Origin: Thermoproteota archaeon
Lineage (GTDB): Archaea; Thermoproteota; Thermoprotei_A; EX4484-217-1
Reading direction: 5' to 3'
Assembly (NCBI GenBank): GCA_029258915.1
Contig: JAPDJU010000002.1
Location: forward strand, 1-64,000
Length of the DNA stretch: 64,000 nucleotides
Positions within the stretch are counted from its first letter, which is position 1. Each line of letters opens with the position of its first letter. A program made the position numbers and the translations under genes. Positions 25,760-35,356 of this stretch are shown piece by piece. The notes beneath the pieces are model-generated. The model was not told the origin of the DNA. It did no database searches and saw only the letters and a list, made by a program, of their open reading frames with translations.

Positions 25760-27100
25760 ATGTTTTTAAGAAATATCTTAGATTCACGTTTAATCAGGAA
25801 GATCTATGGTTTAGCATGGCCTGTTATTATAGAGTACTTCATGACAAGCCTTTATACCTTAATCGATACCTTCTTGTTGCTAAATTAGGTGTTGCTGATG
25901 TCGTCGGTTTAGGTGGTGGAGGATATATTGCTTAGATGTTTTGGGTTCCGGGTTTTATGCTTACAACAGGTGTTATGGTTCTTATAGCTCAAAGTTTAGG
26001 CGCAGGTAGGAGAGAGCTTGCTAGAAGGGTTTATGGTGAATCTGTTATCTTAGCGTTAGCAATAAGCTTGCCTGTAGTGTTTTTGGGTGTACATGTTGCT
26101 GAAGATGTTGTGAGAATTGTTGCTGATCCTGAAGTTACAGTTAAAGGTACACAGTATCTTGTAGCTAGACTTTTAGGATTACCTGCAATGTACATTTTCT
26201 TTACTGTAGGTGCTGCTTTAAGAGGAGCTAAGGATACAAAAACGCCTATGGCTGTTAGTATTTTAGGCAATATTTTCAACATAATATTAGATCCTATTTT
26301 GATCTTTGGTCTTCTAGGACTGCCAAAGCTAGGTGTTTTCGGTGCTGGTCTAGCATCAAGCCTGTCGTTCTACTTTATGCTTATGTTTTATATGGTACTG
26401 GGTGTTAAAGGGCGATTGGTTATTGTGCCAAGGGTAAAAACATTAACTGTAGAAACGTTGAGAAAAATATTATACTTAGGGTTACCCATTTCTGTAGAGC
26501 GTATTTTAATGAGCAGTTTAATGCTAATTTACGTTTCTATGATAGCTAGGTTTGGTAGTGTTTCATTAGCGGCGCATCAGATAGGGTTAAGAATAGAAAG
26601 CTTAGTCTTTATGCCGGGCATAGGTTTTAGGATAGCTACAGCTACCCTTGTAGGCCATGAATTGGAGGTAAAAATGTAGATAAAGCTAAAGAGATAATCA
26701 ATATGGCCACTAAGCTTTCACTAATGTCCATGTCTATTACAGGTTTCAGCTTAGTTATTCTTTCATGGTACATACCGGCGCTTTTCATAGACAATGTTGA
26801 AGTACATAGACTTTCAACAATATATCTCATTCTAGCAGGTTCAAGCGAACCGGGACTTGGGCAGCATTCGCAATGATCGGCGCTTTTCATGGAGCAGGAA
26901 ACACTTTAATCCCCGTTATTGTAAGTGTAATTTCAAACGCTACAGTTAGATTAGGACTAGGATGGACTTTAGGAAAATATTATGGTTTAGGCGCTATAGG
27001 ACTATGGACAGGTATGTTCTTAGATGTTTACGTTAGAGGAATCGTACTCTATGTTTTGTACAGAAAAAGATTTGAAAGATTTATTAAAATATTGGTTTAG
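25760..27100 (+). pseudogene. MATE-family efflux pump, multiply disrupted
   Basis: A 12-helix MATE (multidrug and toxin extrusion) transporter gene that cannot be read through. Lesions are a frameshift near 25874-25881 (stop at 25886), a TAG at 25933 where the family has Trp (IAWMFW), a frameshift near 26664 (stop at 26677), and a frameshift near 26857. Joining the frames gives a full-length protein from MFLRNILDSRLIRK to the end. Multiple independent lesions argue for true decay rather than sequencing error. Confidence 0.88.
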
Positions 27101-27732
27101 CCTATATCGTCGATTATTTTCTTAAACCATACCTTTCCTTTATCGGTAACGCAAATTAATCCATTTTTCCTTATTTCATAATGTATAATATTCATTTTAC
27201 TTAACTTAACCATTAGGTCGCGGATGCTTTCAAACGATATATTCATTAGAAGAAGGTTTTCTGGAACATGAATTTTACCAGCAAATGCCAAGCTTTTAAT
27301 GATGGGCTTCAGTTTTTTGCTGTTTCTTAGTAAATGTGAAATAGCTTTTTCCTCGTTTGAATTACGATAAACATAGCGTTTATTTAAGAGCTTTATTGTT
27401 GAAACGAAACCTGCTCTTTCCAATATAAAAAGATGCCATTCAAGAGTTGCTCTAGGCATTTTAAGTATTCTTCTAAGATCATTTAAGCTTATAGCAGACC
27501 TCAGCTCTGTTGTATCATATATCTTCCTTCTTGTTTCATTTTCAAATACGTTTTCACTAGATATTTTAGAGAATAAAGGAATAGTAAAAATAATACATAG
27601 CGATGTAAAGAATATGTCTAGATTCAGATTAAATATTAAGAGCAAATATAAAGCAAACATTAATATGTAAACATATTTTAATATATGTTCTAGGTTTAGT
27701 TTTTTATTAAACTGCATTTTTCTCCCATACAC
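27097..27732 (-). CDS. Membrane-anchored winged-helix regulator
   Basis: 211 residues. Two N-terminal transmembrane helices (about residues 15-60) precede an ArsR/MarR-like winged helix (SLNDLRRILKMPRATLEWHLFILERAGFV) and a second winged-helix-like segment to the C-terminus. Such anchored regulators are common in archaea. It is divergent from the ABC-2 exporter genes across 234 bases and may regulate them. Four bases overlap the MATE pseudogene end. Confidence 0.72.
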   Translation of the reverse strand: MYGRKMQFNKKLNLEHILKYVYILMFALYLLLIFNLNLDIFFTSLCIIFTIPLFSKISSENVFENETRRKIYDTTELRSAISLNDLRRILKMPRATLEWHLFILERAGFVSTIKLLNKRYVYRNSNEEKAISHLLRNSKKLKPIIKSLAFAGKIHVPENLLLMNISFESIRDLMVKLSKMNIIHYEIRKNGLICVTDKGKVWFKKIIDDIG

Positions 27733-27966
27733 TAACGTAGCTAACTGTTAATAGAATACTTTAAATCTTTTGGTTCCAAATAATCAGCGCTAATAATAAA
27801 TGAGTGCTAAGTAATTAATGTGTTATTAAGGTTTATCAGAAAAACAGTTTTAACATAACACGTGATCTAAGGTAAAAAATATTATATAGTTACTGCTTCT
27901 AGCGTAAACAAAAGGTATAGTTTAACCTTGGTATTAATCGGCATGTTGGCTTAAGGTGTTAAAGCT

Positions 27967-28689
27967 TTGGCTATAGCTGTAGAAATCTACGATTTAATAA
28001 AGTTCTATGGTAAAGTTAAAGCCTTAGATAGATTAACATTTAAGGTTAATGAAGGAGAAATTTTTGGCCTCGTAGGACCTAATGGTGCAGGTAAGACGAC
28101 AACTTTAAGAATTATAGCTACCCTGCTAAAGCCATCCTCAGGTATTGTAAGAGTTTTTGGCTACAATGTTATTGAAAAACCAGGCGAAGTTAGAAAACTC
28201 ATAAGTTATCTGCCCGAGGAAGCGGGAGCATACCGTTTCCTAACCGGTAAAGAATACCTTGAGTTTATGGGTAAAATATATCATATACCTAGAGACTTTA
28301 TTGAAGAAGGTATTGAAATCGCTAGTTTAGGTGGCGCCATAGATAGGCAAATTAGAACCTATAGCAAAGGTATGAAGAGAAGACTTCTCGTAGCAAGAGC
28401 TTTAATGGTTAAACCTAGACTAGCTATCCTAGATGAGCCAACTTCAGGTCTTGATGTTGCACATGCATTATATGTTAGAAATGCTATTAGAAAATATGCT
28501 AAAGAATACAATGTAACAGTTATTTTATCAAGCCATAATATGTTAGAAGTAGAATATTTGTGCGATAGAGTAGCCCTAGTAAACGAAGGTAGAATAGTCA
28601 ACATAGGGACAACTGAAGAACTCATAAAAAGATATGGTGTTAGAAACTTAGAAGAAGTTTTCATTAAGGCTATAGGAGGCGTAGTCTAA
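27967..28689 (+). CDS. ABC-2 type exporter ATPase
   Basis: 240 residues with Walker A GPNGAGKTT, signature YSKGMKRRLLVARAL, Walker B LAILDEPTSG and the switch His in SSHNMLE. It belongs to the drug/Na+ exporter class (CcmA/NatA-like). TTG start with AAGGTG upstream. The permease gene follows after three bases; together they form a minimal exporter. Confidence 0.9.
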   Translation: MAIAVEIYDLIKFYGKVKALDRLTFKVNEGEIFGLVGPNGAGKTTTLRIIATLLKPSSGIVRVFGYNVIEKPGEVRKLISYLPEEAGAYRFLTGKEYLEFMGKIYHIPRDFIEEGIEIASLGGAIDRQIRTYSKGMKRRLLVARALMVKPRLAILDEPTSGLDVAHALYVRNAIRKYAKEYNVTVILSSHNMLEVEYLCDRVALVNEGRIVNIGTTEELIKRYGVRNLEEVFIKAIGGVV

Positions 28690-28692
28690 ACC

Positions 28693-29997
28693 ATGATTAA
28701 AGAGCTTGTAATCAAAGAGCTGAAGAATACTTTAAGAGATAAAAGAATGCTCTTATCGCTAATTATAGTTCCATTATTAATGTTTATAATCATGGGAGGC
28801 ATTATGAGATTTGCTATGACAACAACTTTTAAAGAAGCTTTAGAAAAACGCACAATATATGTCGTAAACAATGACTTAAATAAATACTCCGAGATAGCTA
28901 TAAATTACATTAAGGAAAAAGGGTTTGAAGTTAAAGTTTTCGAAAATGCTGATGCTAAAGAAGTACTATCCGAGGTAGAGGAAGCCGATGTTATTATAGA
29001 ATTTCCTGAAGGATTTTCATACAATTTAAGTAACGGATTAAAAGCGAGAATTCTAGCTTATGCTTCAATTAAAGGGTTAAGTATAGGCGGATATGCTGTT
29101 TTAGGTAAAGTTTCAGGTTTAATTAGTGAAATAAGCGCCTACCTAAGTAAAGTTCTTGTAAAGGAAGTAGCTGGTAATGTTAATCCAGAGTTCATATTAG
29201 ACCCCATAGCTTCAGAGTCTCACATGTTTATTAGTGGCAAAGAAGTTCCAGAAACATTCATAAGCATGCTTGGTTTCTTTAGCGCAGGTATCATTGTAGC
29301 TCCTTTAGTATTAGTTGCGACAACTATTGGTGTTTCTTCATCTATGATTGCTGTAGAAAATGAGGAGAGAACATTAGAGGTTTTACTTACATTTCCAATA
29401 TCAAGGTTTAAAATATTACTAAGTAAGCTAATTGGAGTCATTATCTTAGTGCTCATAGCTACACTAAGCTTTATAGTAGGTTTCACGTTTTACATAACAG
29501 CACCCATGGCGGCTTTTGAAGAATTGCCAGGAGGCGAAGGAGGACCATCATTTGAGCCATCGCCCATACTAACACTTTTTGACATTCAAACAATAGTATT
29601 AACAGGTGTAGCTGTGTTCTTTACCCTGATTGCTGTTGGTGCTTTAGGTCTGCTACTGGGTTCTATAGCACCTGATGTTAGAACAGCGCAAACATACATA
29701 GGTCCATTATCATTTATAGTTTTCATACCTGGAATGATGCTTATGTTCTTAGATTTAAGTAAGTTTACTACTACAGCTCAAATAGTGTTGATGGCAATAT
29801 CACCTTTCATATCACCAATTCTCGTCTTTAAATCTTTATTTGAGGGGATGCCATGGATAGCGTATGCTTCTCTAACCTGGACTATAGCATTTACTCTCAT
29901 AACGGTGGCTATAGCTGCTAAATTCATGGAAACAGAGAAAATACTAACCTTACAGTTTGCATTAAGAATGAGAGGTCTAAGAAAAAAGGCTAAATAA
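28693..29997 (+). CDS. ABC-2 type exporter permease
   Basis: 434 residues with the NatB/ABC-2 layout. One N-terminal helix precedes an extracytoplasmic domain of about 180 residues, then five or six C-terminal helices with an ENEERTLEVLLTFPISRFKILLSKLIG coupling segment. It pairs with the ATPase immediately upstream. The substrate is unknown; drug, peptide or sodium export are options. Confidence 0.87.
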   Translation: MIKELVIKELKNTLRDKRMLLSLIIVPLLMFIIMGGIMRFAMTTTFKEALEKRTIYVVNNDLNKYSEIAINYIKEKGFEVKVFENADAKEVLSEVEEADVIIEFPEGFSYNLSNGLKARILAYASIKGLSIGGYAVLGKVSGLISEISAYLSKVLVKEVAGNVNPEFILDPIASESHMFISGKEVPETFISMLGFFSAGIIVAPLVLVATTIGVSSSMIAVENEERTLEVLLTFPISRFKILLSKLIGVIILVLIATLSFIVGFTFYITAPMAAFEELPGGEGGPSFEPSPILTLFDIQTIVLTGVAVFFTLIAVGALGLLLGSIAPDVRTAQTYIGPLSFIVFIPGMMLMFLDLSKFTTTAQIVLMAISPFISPILVFKSLFEGMPWIAYASLTWTIAFTLITVAIAAKFMETEKILTLQFALRMRGLRKKAK

Positions 29998-30069
29998 AAA
30001 TACCTATAATAGCCATCGTAGAAGCTTTAAAAATGTGCAAAGCTTAAACTTTAGTGGTGAGAAGTTCTT

Positions 30070-30642
30070 TTGGCAAGAATAGTCAAAACTGCTGACCCTT
30101 ATAAAGCAATTAAGTATTGGAGAAGCATAGCTTTACGTGAGAAAAATAACAATATTAAAAGAGCGAAAAAGCTTAGCAAACCGCAAATGTATATTATGGT
30201 GAACATTACTAGACCATTTTTTTCTAGAGTAGATAAGAATGATTCTAAATATATTAGGACATATAGAATGATAATCTACGGTATGCTAAATTATAGTAAG
30301 TCTTTAAAAACAATAACGCTGAGAGCCTCAGGCTATAACTTAGGTAAACGCTTAGCCGAAAGAGGCCTTATAAGAAGCATAGATGATTTACCTCAAGTAT
30401 TCATTAATCAGCGAATAGGCTTACTAGATATTGTTGATGAATCTTTTAATAACATGAAAATACACATTTATGAATGCATGAGCTGCTATGGTATCCCAAA
30501 CATTGGAATGCCTATGTGTGATTTTGAAGCAGGAGTAATTCAGGGAGCTTTAGAGTCTCTTATAGGCAAGAATATTACGAAAGAAAAATATTGTTGGGGA
30601 CTTGGATATTCTTTCTGTGGTTTTGAAGTGTATTTCGAATAA
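30070..30642 (+). CDS. V4R-domain protein
   Basis: 190 residues. The C-terminal two-thirds is a 4-vinyl reductase (V4R) domain: a helix with GYNLGKRLAERG, then the cysteine-rich core IYECMSCYGIPNIGMPMCDFEAG, and a YCWGLGYSFCGFEV ending. V4R domains bind small molecules or metal and often act as sensors. TTG start with GGTGAG nine bases upstream. It is followed after eight bases by the radical SAM/ModE fusion, then by the CO dehydrogenase operon. A sensor role for that operon is my inference. Confidence 0.8.
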   Translation: MARIVKTADPYKAIKYWRSIALREKNNNIKRAKKLSKPQMYIMVNITRPFFSRVDKNDSKYIRTYRMIIYGMLNYSKSLKTITLRASGYNLGKRLAERGLIRSIDDLPQVFINQRIGLLDIVDESFNNMKIHIYECMSCYGIPNIGMPMCDFEAGVIQGALESLIGKNITKEKYCWGLGYSFCGFEVYFE

Positions 30643-30650
30643 TCTTAGAG

Positions 30651-31802
30651 ATGAAAAGCATGGTTTGGAAAACACTAATAGTGAGAGTAACCGATTCTTG
30701 TGATGGAAATTGTTACGGGTGCTTATGGAGAAAGAGTAAAGCAAGCGGCTTCATGTTACCTATAACCGTTGTTAACAATGTTGTTCTATGTTTAAAAGAT
30801 TTCACATTTGATGAAACAGTAATTTTATGTCCTGATCCTCTAAATAACCCTAAGATATTGGATATTATTTTGCTCCTTAAGAAAGTTACGAAGAAAATGT
30901 ACCTGTTTATACCAATGCATTCCATAAGCAAAATACGTAATAAAAGAATACTAGAAAACATCGATGAGCTCGTATTGGTAACTACAACACCTGAAGATTT
31001 TAAAGTAAATGAGGAAAAATTAAAAATTATTCTAAGCCAGGGCTTCTCTAATACTGTACTATATGTTGCTATAGGTTCTCATATCATAAACATGAATAAT
31101 ATATTATCACTTGTAAATATGGGTAAGGAGTACGGTTTAAAAATTAGGATAGGTGAAATTCCGTACTCAACGACTTTAACCTTAGACCTTAAACCTATGT
31201 TCGCAAAGAAAGGATATACTGTTGGATTTAGTTATGGAATACTTTATGGATATATAGCTTCTACAGCATTTATAGGAAACTATCCTGCAGTAATATTAGC
31301 TAAACCTCTTAGTGGCGAATGTAGAAAACTTTTCATAGACCCTTACGGTAAAGTTAGTAAATGTCCTTTACAGGATTTTCAAATCAAAGTAGAGGATATT
31401 AACCCTAGTACATTGCGCAGCCTTATATTTTCAGAATGCCCTATTAGATGTAGAAGGTTTGAGCTCATTCCTAAAATTGAAATATCGCTAGTTACTCCTG
31501 ACGGTAAAGAAATACCATCTGAAATTCTTAGCCTTTTAGAAGTCATTTCTCATGTAAATTCGCTTAGAGCCGCATGTTCAATAATGGGGTTCCCGCCATC
31601 AACATACCTTGAGAAGGTAAGAAAAATTGAAAAAGATCTTGGCATAAAACTTTTAGTCTCTAAGAAGGGAGGTAGAGAGAAGGGCATTACTGTTCTTACG
31701 GATGAAGCTAGAAGAATACTTAGAATGTATAGGGAAATAAGAGATATGATTTCAGAAAGTTTATACAGCGAAAAAGGTATTATGAGATTTAAACTAGGAT
31801 AA
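30651..31802 (+). CDS. Radical SAM protein fused to a ModE-like DNA-binding domain
   Basis: 383 residues. The N-terminal part is a radical SAM domain with the CDGNCYGC (CX3CX2C) cluster motif at about residues 17-24. It is followed by further cysteines (GECRKLFIDPYGKVSKCPLQ, FSECPIRC) suggestive of an auxiliary cluster of the SPASM/twitch type. The last 110 residues form a ModE/LysR-type winged helix (AACSIMGFPPSTYLEKVRKIEKDLG) ending in KKGGREKGITVLTDEARRIL. That tail pattern is diagnostic of ModE N-domains. Combining both in one protein directly before a CO dehydrogenase operon suggests regulation tied to redox or metal state; this is inference. Confidence 0.8.
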   Translation: MKSMVWKTLIVRVTDSCDGNCYGCLWRKSKASGFMLPITVVNNVVLCLKDFTFDETVILCPDPLNNPKILDIILLLKKVTKKMYLFIPMHSISKIRNKRILENIDELVLVTTTPEDFKVNEEKLKIILSQGFSNTVLYVAIGSHIINMNNILSLVNMGKEYGLKIRIGEIPYSTTLTLDLKPMFAKKGYTVGFSYGILYGYIASTAFIGNYPAVILAKPLSGECRKLFIDPYGKVSKCPLQDFQIKVEDINPSTLRSLIFSECPIRCRRFELIPKIEISLVTPDGKEIPSEILSLLEVISHVNSLRAACSIMGFPPSTYLEKVRKIEKDLGIKLLVSKKGGREKGITVLTDEARRILRMYREIRDMISESLYSEKGIMRFKLG

Positions 31803-31821
31803 ATACAATAATACAGAGGAT

Positions 31822-31867
31822 TCGAATGTAGAACACGACATTTAACTCTGAATTCTATATTTCGAAC
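31822..31867. promoter_or_regulatory. Dyad upstream of the CO dehydrogenase operon
   Basis: Two imperfect inverted arms, TTCGAATGTAGAA (31822-31834) and TTCTATATTTCGAA (31854-31867), separated by 19 bases. They lie just upstream of a TATA-like element. Both arms contain the TTCGAA core. The position suits a regulator site for the coo/hyf operon, possibly for the ModE-domain protein, but a transcript-end hairpin of the upstream gene is an alternative. Confidence 0.45.
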
Positions 31868-31876
31868 CCGGTCACT

Positions 31877-31889
31877 TTATTATAAATAA
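31877..31889 (+). promoter_or_regulatory. TATA-like promoter element for the coo operon
   Basis: TTTATTATAAATA about 45 bases upstream of the first ATG, leaving room for a transcription start near 31910-31915. The leader would be short, with a GAGGTG ribosome site at 31921-31926. A second candidate, CTTAAATTATT at 31896, is also possible. Confidence 0.4.
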
Positions 31890-31931
31890 GAAGCTTAAAT
31901 TATTATTGTAAGCAAAGTGTAGAGGTGTTCT

Positions 31932-32588
31932 ATGATAGCTACCGAAGCCGTAAAAGTAAAAATACCTCCAGAGGAGCTTGAGAAAACCGTTATCTTCATA
32001 GACCCTGAAAAATGCATGGGATGTAGAAGCTGCGAAATAGCTTGTGCAGTAGAGCATTCACTTAGTAAAGAAGTCTACAGAGCACCTATGGAAAAACCGC
32101 TACCTAAGCCTAGGATTAGAATTTTAGTTGCAGACCTGTTTAATGTTCCTATGAGATGCCAGCACTGCAAAGATGCACCATGTATTAATGTTTGTCCAAC
32201 TAAGGCCTTAAGTAAAACGGATGAAGGATTTGTTATTTTGACCCCTGAAAAATGTATAGGATGTATTATGTGTGCTTTAGCATGTCCTTTCGGACATCCA
32301 AGGTACAATATTGAAACTAAAACCATAGTGAAATGCGATTTCTGCATTGACAGGGTTAGAGCTGGGAAACTTCCTGCTTGTGTTGAAGCATGCCCTACTG
32401 GAGCGTTGAAATATGGTAGACTTGAAGAACTTCTAGAGGAAGTTGCTGTGGAAAAAGCAAAGCAAATGATTAGTGGAATGGCTGTTCCAGGAATAGTATA
32501 TGTGAAACCCGTTATCCCAGCTAAGGCAGTTCCCGTACCTAAACCCTTAGATATCTATGCTAAATACTCCCCAGTTTCCTGGAGGTGA
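31932..32588 (+). CDS. cooF: CooF-type four-cluster ferredoxin
   Basis: 218 residues with 16 cysteines arranged for four [4Fe-4S] clusters: C28-31-34-38, C76-79-84-88, C108-111-114-118 and C135-138-150-154. This is the HycB/CooF electron-transfer subunit layout. CooF passes electrons from CO dehydrogenase to the membrane hydrogenase. It is first in the operon, and its stop codon lies inside the ribosome site of cooS. Confidence 0.9.
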   Translation: MIATEAVKVKIPPEELEKTVIFIDPEKCMGCRSCEIACAVEHSLSKEVYRAPMEKPLPKPRIRILVADLFNVPMRCQHCKDAPCINVCPTKALSKTDEGFVILTPEKCIGCIMCALACPFGHPRYNIETKTIVKCDFCIDRVRAGKLPACVEACPTGALKYGRLEELLEEVAVEKAKQMISGMAVPGIVYVKPVIPAKAVPVPKPLDIYAKYSPVSWR

Positions 32589-32595
32589 AATTTTT

Positions 32596-34506
32596 ATGTC
32601 CAAAAGATATGAGTATTTAAGGTTAAAACTACCTGCAAAACAGGTTTCAATAACACCTGGAGTAAGCGAGTTAATAGAGAAAGCTGAAGAGGAAGGTATT
32701 AAGCTGGTATGGCATAGGTGGCTTGAACAGCAGCCACAATGTGGTTTCGGATTACTAGGTGTTTGCTGTAGAAACTGCAATATGGGACCATGCCGCATAG
32801 ATCCATTTGGATACGGTCCAACTAGAGGTACATGTGGTGCAACTGCAGATACTATTGTTGCCAGAAACATTTTAAGAATGATAGCTGCAGGTGCTGCAGC
32901 CCACAGTGACCATGCTAGAGATATTAATAGGGTCTTAAGGCTTGTTGTTGAGGGTAAAGCACCAGCATACAAAATTACTGACTCTGAAAAACTGAGAACA
33001 GTAGCGCAGGCTTTAGGCATACCTGTTAAGGAGAGATCGGATTTAGAAATAGCTAAAGACCTTGTAGAAGTACTTGAAAGAGAGTTTGGCAAACAAGATG
33101 AGGAACCATTAAGCCTTGTTAAAGCGCTGGCACCTAAGAAGAGAATGAAAGTTTGGGAGAAAGCAGGGGTAATGCCCAGAAACATAGACAGAGAGATCTG
33201 TGAGTGTATGCATAGAACCCACGTAGGTGTTGATGCAGACCCCGTGAGCCTACTTCTACACGGCGTAAGAACGGCTCTTGCTGATGGGTGGAGCGGCTCA
33301 ATGATGGCAACTTTACTGAGTGACATCTTGTTCGGAACACCTAAACCGTTAAAGGCTGTAGCTAATCTCGGGGTTTTGAAAGAAAATATGGTAAACATTA
33401 TTGTTCACGGACATAACCCAGTATTATCGATGAAAATAGTTGAAGCGGCTTTATCCGATGAAATGCAGGAATATGCAAAGAAGTTCGGTGCTGAAGGAGT
33501 TAATGTTGCTGGAATGTGCTGTACAGGGAACGAGGTTCTAATGAGGCTTGGAGTCCCGATAGCTGGAAATATGTTAATGCAGGAGTTAGCAATAACAACA
33601 GGTGCTGTTGAAGCAATGATAGTAGATTATCAGTGCGTAATGCCTGCTCTAGCCGATGTTGCAGGCTGTTATCATACGAAACTAATAACGACTGAACCTA
33701 AAATGCACATACCCGGAGCACTACATATAGAGTTTGAACCTGAAAAAGCAGATGAAATAGCTAAGAAAATAGTTAAAGTAGCAATAGAGAATTATCCGAA
33801 TAGATCTAAAGAAAGAGTACATATACCTAAATATAAGATGGAATTAATGGCAGGCTTTAGCGTAGAAGCTATTTTAGAAGCTTTAGGTGGAACATTAGAT
33901 CCTCTAATAAATGCTTTGAAGGATGGAACAATTAAGGGCATTGCTGGAGTTGTTGGATGCGTTAATCCTAAGGTTAAACATAACTTCAGCCATGTAACAA
34001 TATCTAAGAAATTAATAGAAAACGACATATTAGTTGTAGGTACCGGATGCTGGGCAATAGCTGCTGGAATGCATGGACTATTATCGCCTGAAGCAGCTAA
34101 ATATGCAGGACCTGGATTAAGAAAGATTTGTGAAGCACTAAAGATACCTCCATGTCTCCACATGGGCAGCTGTGTTGACTGTTCAAGAATATTATTAGCA
34201 TTAAAAGCAATCTCAGAAGCACTAAACGTAGACATACCAGACCTACCTGTAGCAGGTTCAGCACCTGAATGGATGAGCGAGAAAGCTGTAAGCATAGGAA
34301 CATACTTTGTAGCTTCAGGAGTATTTACACATCTAGGTACAATACCACCTGTTTTAGGAAGCTTAAAAGTAACTAAGCTATTAACAGAAGACGTTGAAGA
34401 CGTTTTAGGAGGAAAGTTCTATGTAGAACCAGACCCAGAGAAAGCAGCGGAAACAATAATTTCAGTAATAATGGAGAAGAGAAAGAAACTACACTGGCCA
34501 ACGTAG
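32596..34506 (+). CDS. cooS: Anaerobic Ni-Fe-S carbon monoxide dehydrogenase, catalytic subunit
   Basis: 636 residues. It oxidises CO with water to CO2, two electrons and two protons. D- and B-cluster cysteines are at 49, 57 and 58, 61, 66, 80 with the exact spacing of known CooS proteins. All six C-cluster ligands are identifiable: the His in VHGHNP and cysteines in GMCCTG, DYQCVM, VVGCVN, GTGCWA and MGSCVD. The enzyme should be active. ATG 32596 is chosen for the perfect GGAGGTGA at 32581-32588; a frame extends upstream to 32557. Confidence 0.95.
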   Translation: MSKRYEYLRLKLPAKQVSITPGVSELIEKAEEEGIKLVWHRWLEQQPQCGFGLLGVCCRNCNMGPCRIDPFGYGPTRGTCGATADTIVARNILRMIAAGAAAHSDHARDINRVLRLVVEGKAPAYKITDSEKLRTVAQALGIPVKERSDLEIAKDLVEVLEREFGKQDEEPLSLVKALAPKKRMKVWEKAGVMPRNIDREICECMHRTHVGVDADPVSLLLHGVRTALADGWSGSMMATLLSDILFGTPKPLKAVANLGVLKENMVNIIVHGHNPVLSMKIVEAALSDEMQEYAKKFGAEGVNVAGMCCTGNEVLMRLGVPIAGNMLMQELAITTGAVEAMIVDYQCVMPALADVAGCYHTKLITTEPKMHIPGALHIEFEPEKADEIAKKIVKVAIENYPNRSKERVHIPKYKMELMAGFSVEAILEALGGTLDPLINALKDGTIKGIAGVVGCVNPKVKHNFSHVTISKKLIENDILVVGTGCWAIAAGMHGLLSPEAAKYAGPGLRKICEALKIPPCLHMGSCVDCSRILLALKAISEALNVDIPDLPVAGSAPEWMSEKAVSIGTYFVASGVFTHLGTIPPVLGSLKVTKLLTEDVEDVLGGKFYVEPDPEKAAETIISVIMEKRKKLHWPT

Positions 34507-34540
34507 CGACGGTGGAAAATAGGGTTGAGGCTATTTTTAA

Positions 34541-35335
34541 ATGAAAATTTTAGTGGCCGGAAAGGGAGGTGTAGGTAAAACAACAATAGCAGCCCTACTT
34601 TCACACATTTTTTCTAATCACGAATACAAGGTATTAGCTTTAGATACAGATTCTGTACCAAATCTTGCCCAAAGTCTTGGAATACCATTAGATAAAGCTT
34701 TTAAAATAGTTCCATTAACGAAAAACATGAAGCTTATTGAGGAGAAAACTGGAGCTAGACCTGGGGAAGGATGGGGGGTTCTTTTCTCGTTAACACCTAA
34801 AGTCGATGATATTGTTGAAAGATATGGTATAAAAGTAAAAGATAATTTAAATTTAGTCGTTGTAGGAAGTATAGATGTTAGTAAGGAAGGATGCTTATGT
34901 CCAGCAATAGCTTTAGCAAAAGCGTTTTTAAGGCATGTGTTTTTGAAAAGAAAAGAGATAATTATAGTTGATACAGAAGCTGGAGCTGAAGTTTTCGGTA
35001 GAGGATTAGCAGAAAAATTTGATCTATTCCTATGCATAACAGAACCCACAATAAAGTCGTTAATAATATCTAAAAAATTGGTAAAAATGGCTAAAGAATT
35101 GGGAATTAAAAAAACAATTTTAGTAATAAATAAGGTTAGAGATTCTTTAGAAGCAGCTAAAAGCTATTCAAGAATTTTTCCTGAAAAAAACATACCTTAC
35201 CATATAGTTCACTATGATAATAATCTTCAAGAAGTAGAAATGAAAGGATTAGGAGTAACAAACCTTCCTGAGAATAGTATTATAGTTCATGATGTTTTAT
35301 TACTTTACAGTAAAATATCTAAGTTTATAAAATAA
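34541..35335 (+). CDS. cooC: CooC-type nickel insertion ATPase
   Basis: 264 residues, MinD/ParA-type P-loop ATPase with a deviant Walker A (GKGGVGKTT at residues 7-15). It also has a CLCP metal-binding motif near residue 112 that in CooC dimers holds Ni or Zn. It matures the CODH C-cluster. It lies 34 bases after cooS. Confidence 0.92.
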   Translation: MKILVAGKGGVGKTTIAALLSHIFSNHEYKVLALDTDSVPNLAQSLGIPLDKAFKIVPLTKNMKLIEEKTGARPGEGWGVLFSLTPKVDDIVERYGIKVKDNLNLVVVGSIDVSKEGCLCPAIALAKAFLRHVFLKRKEIIIVDTEAGAEVFGRGLAEKFDLFLCITEPTIKSLIISKKLVKMAKELGIKKTILVINKVRDSLEAAKSYSRIFPEKNIPYHIVHYDNNLQEVEMKGLGVTNLPENSIIVHDVLLLYSKISKFIK

Positions 35336-35356
35336 TTTTAAACACGGTGTGTGGTA

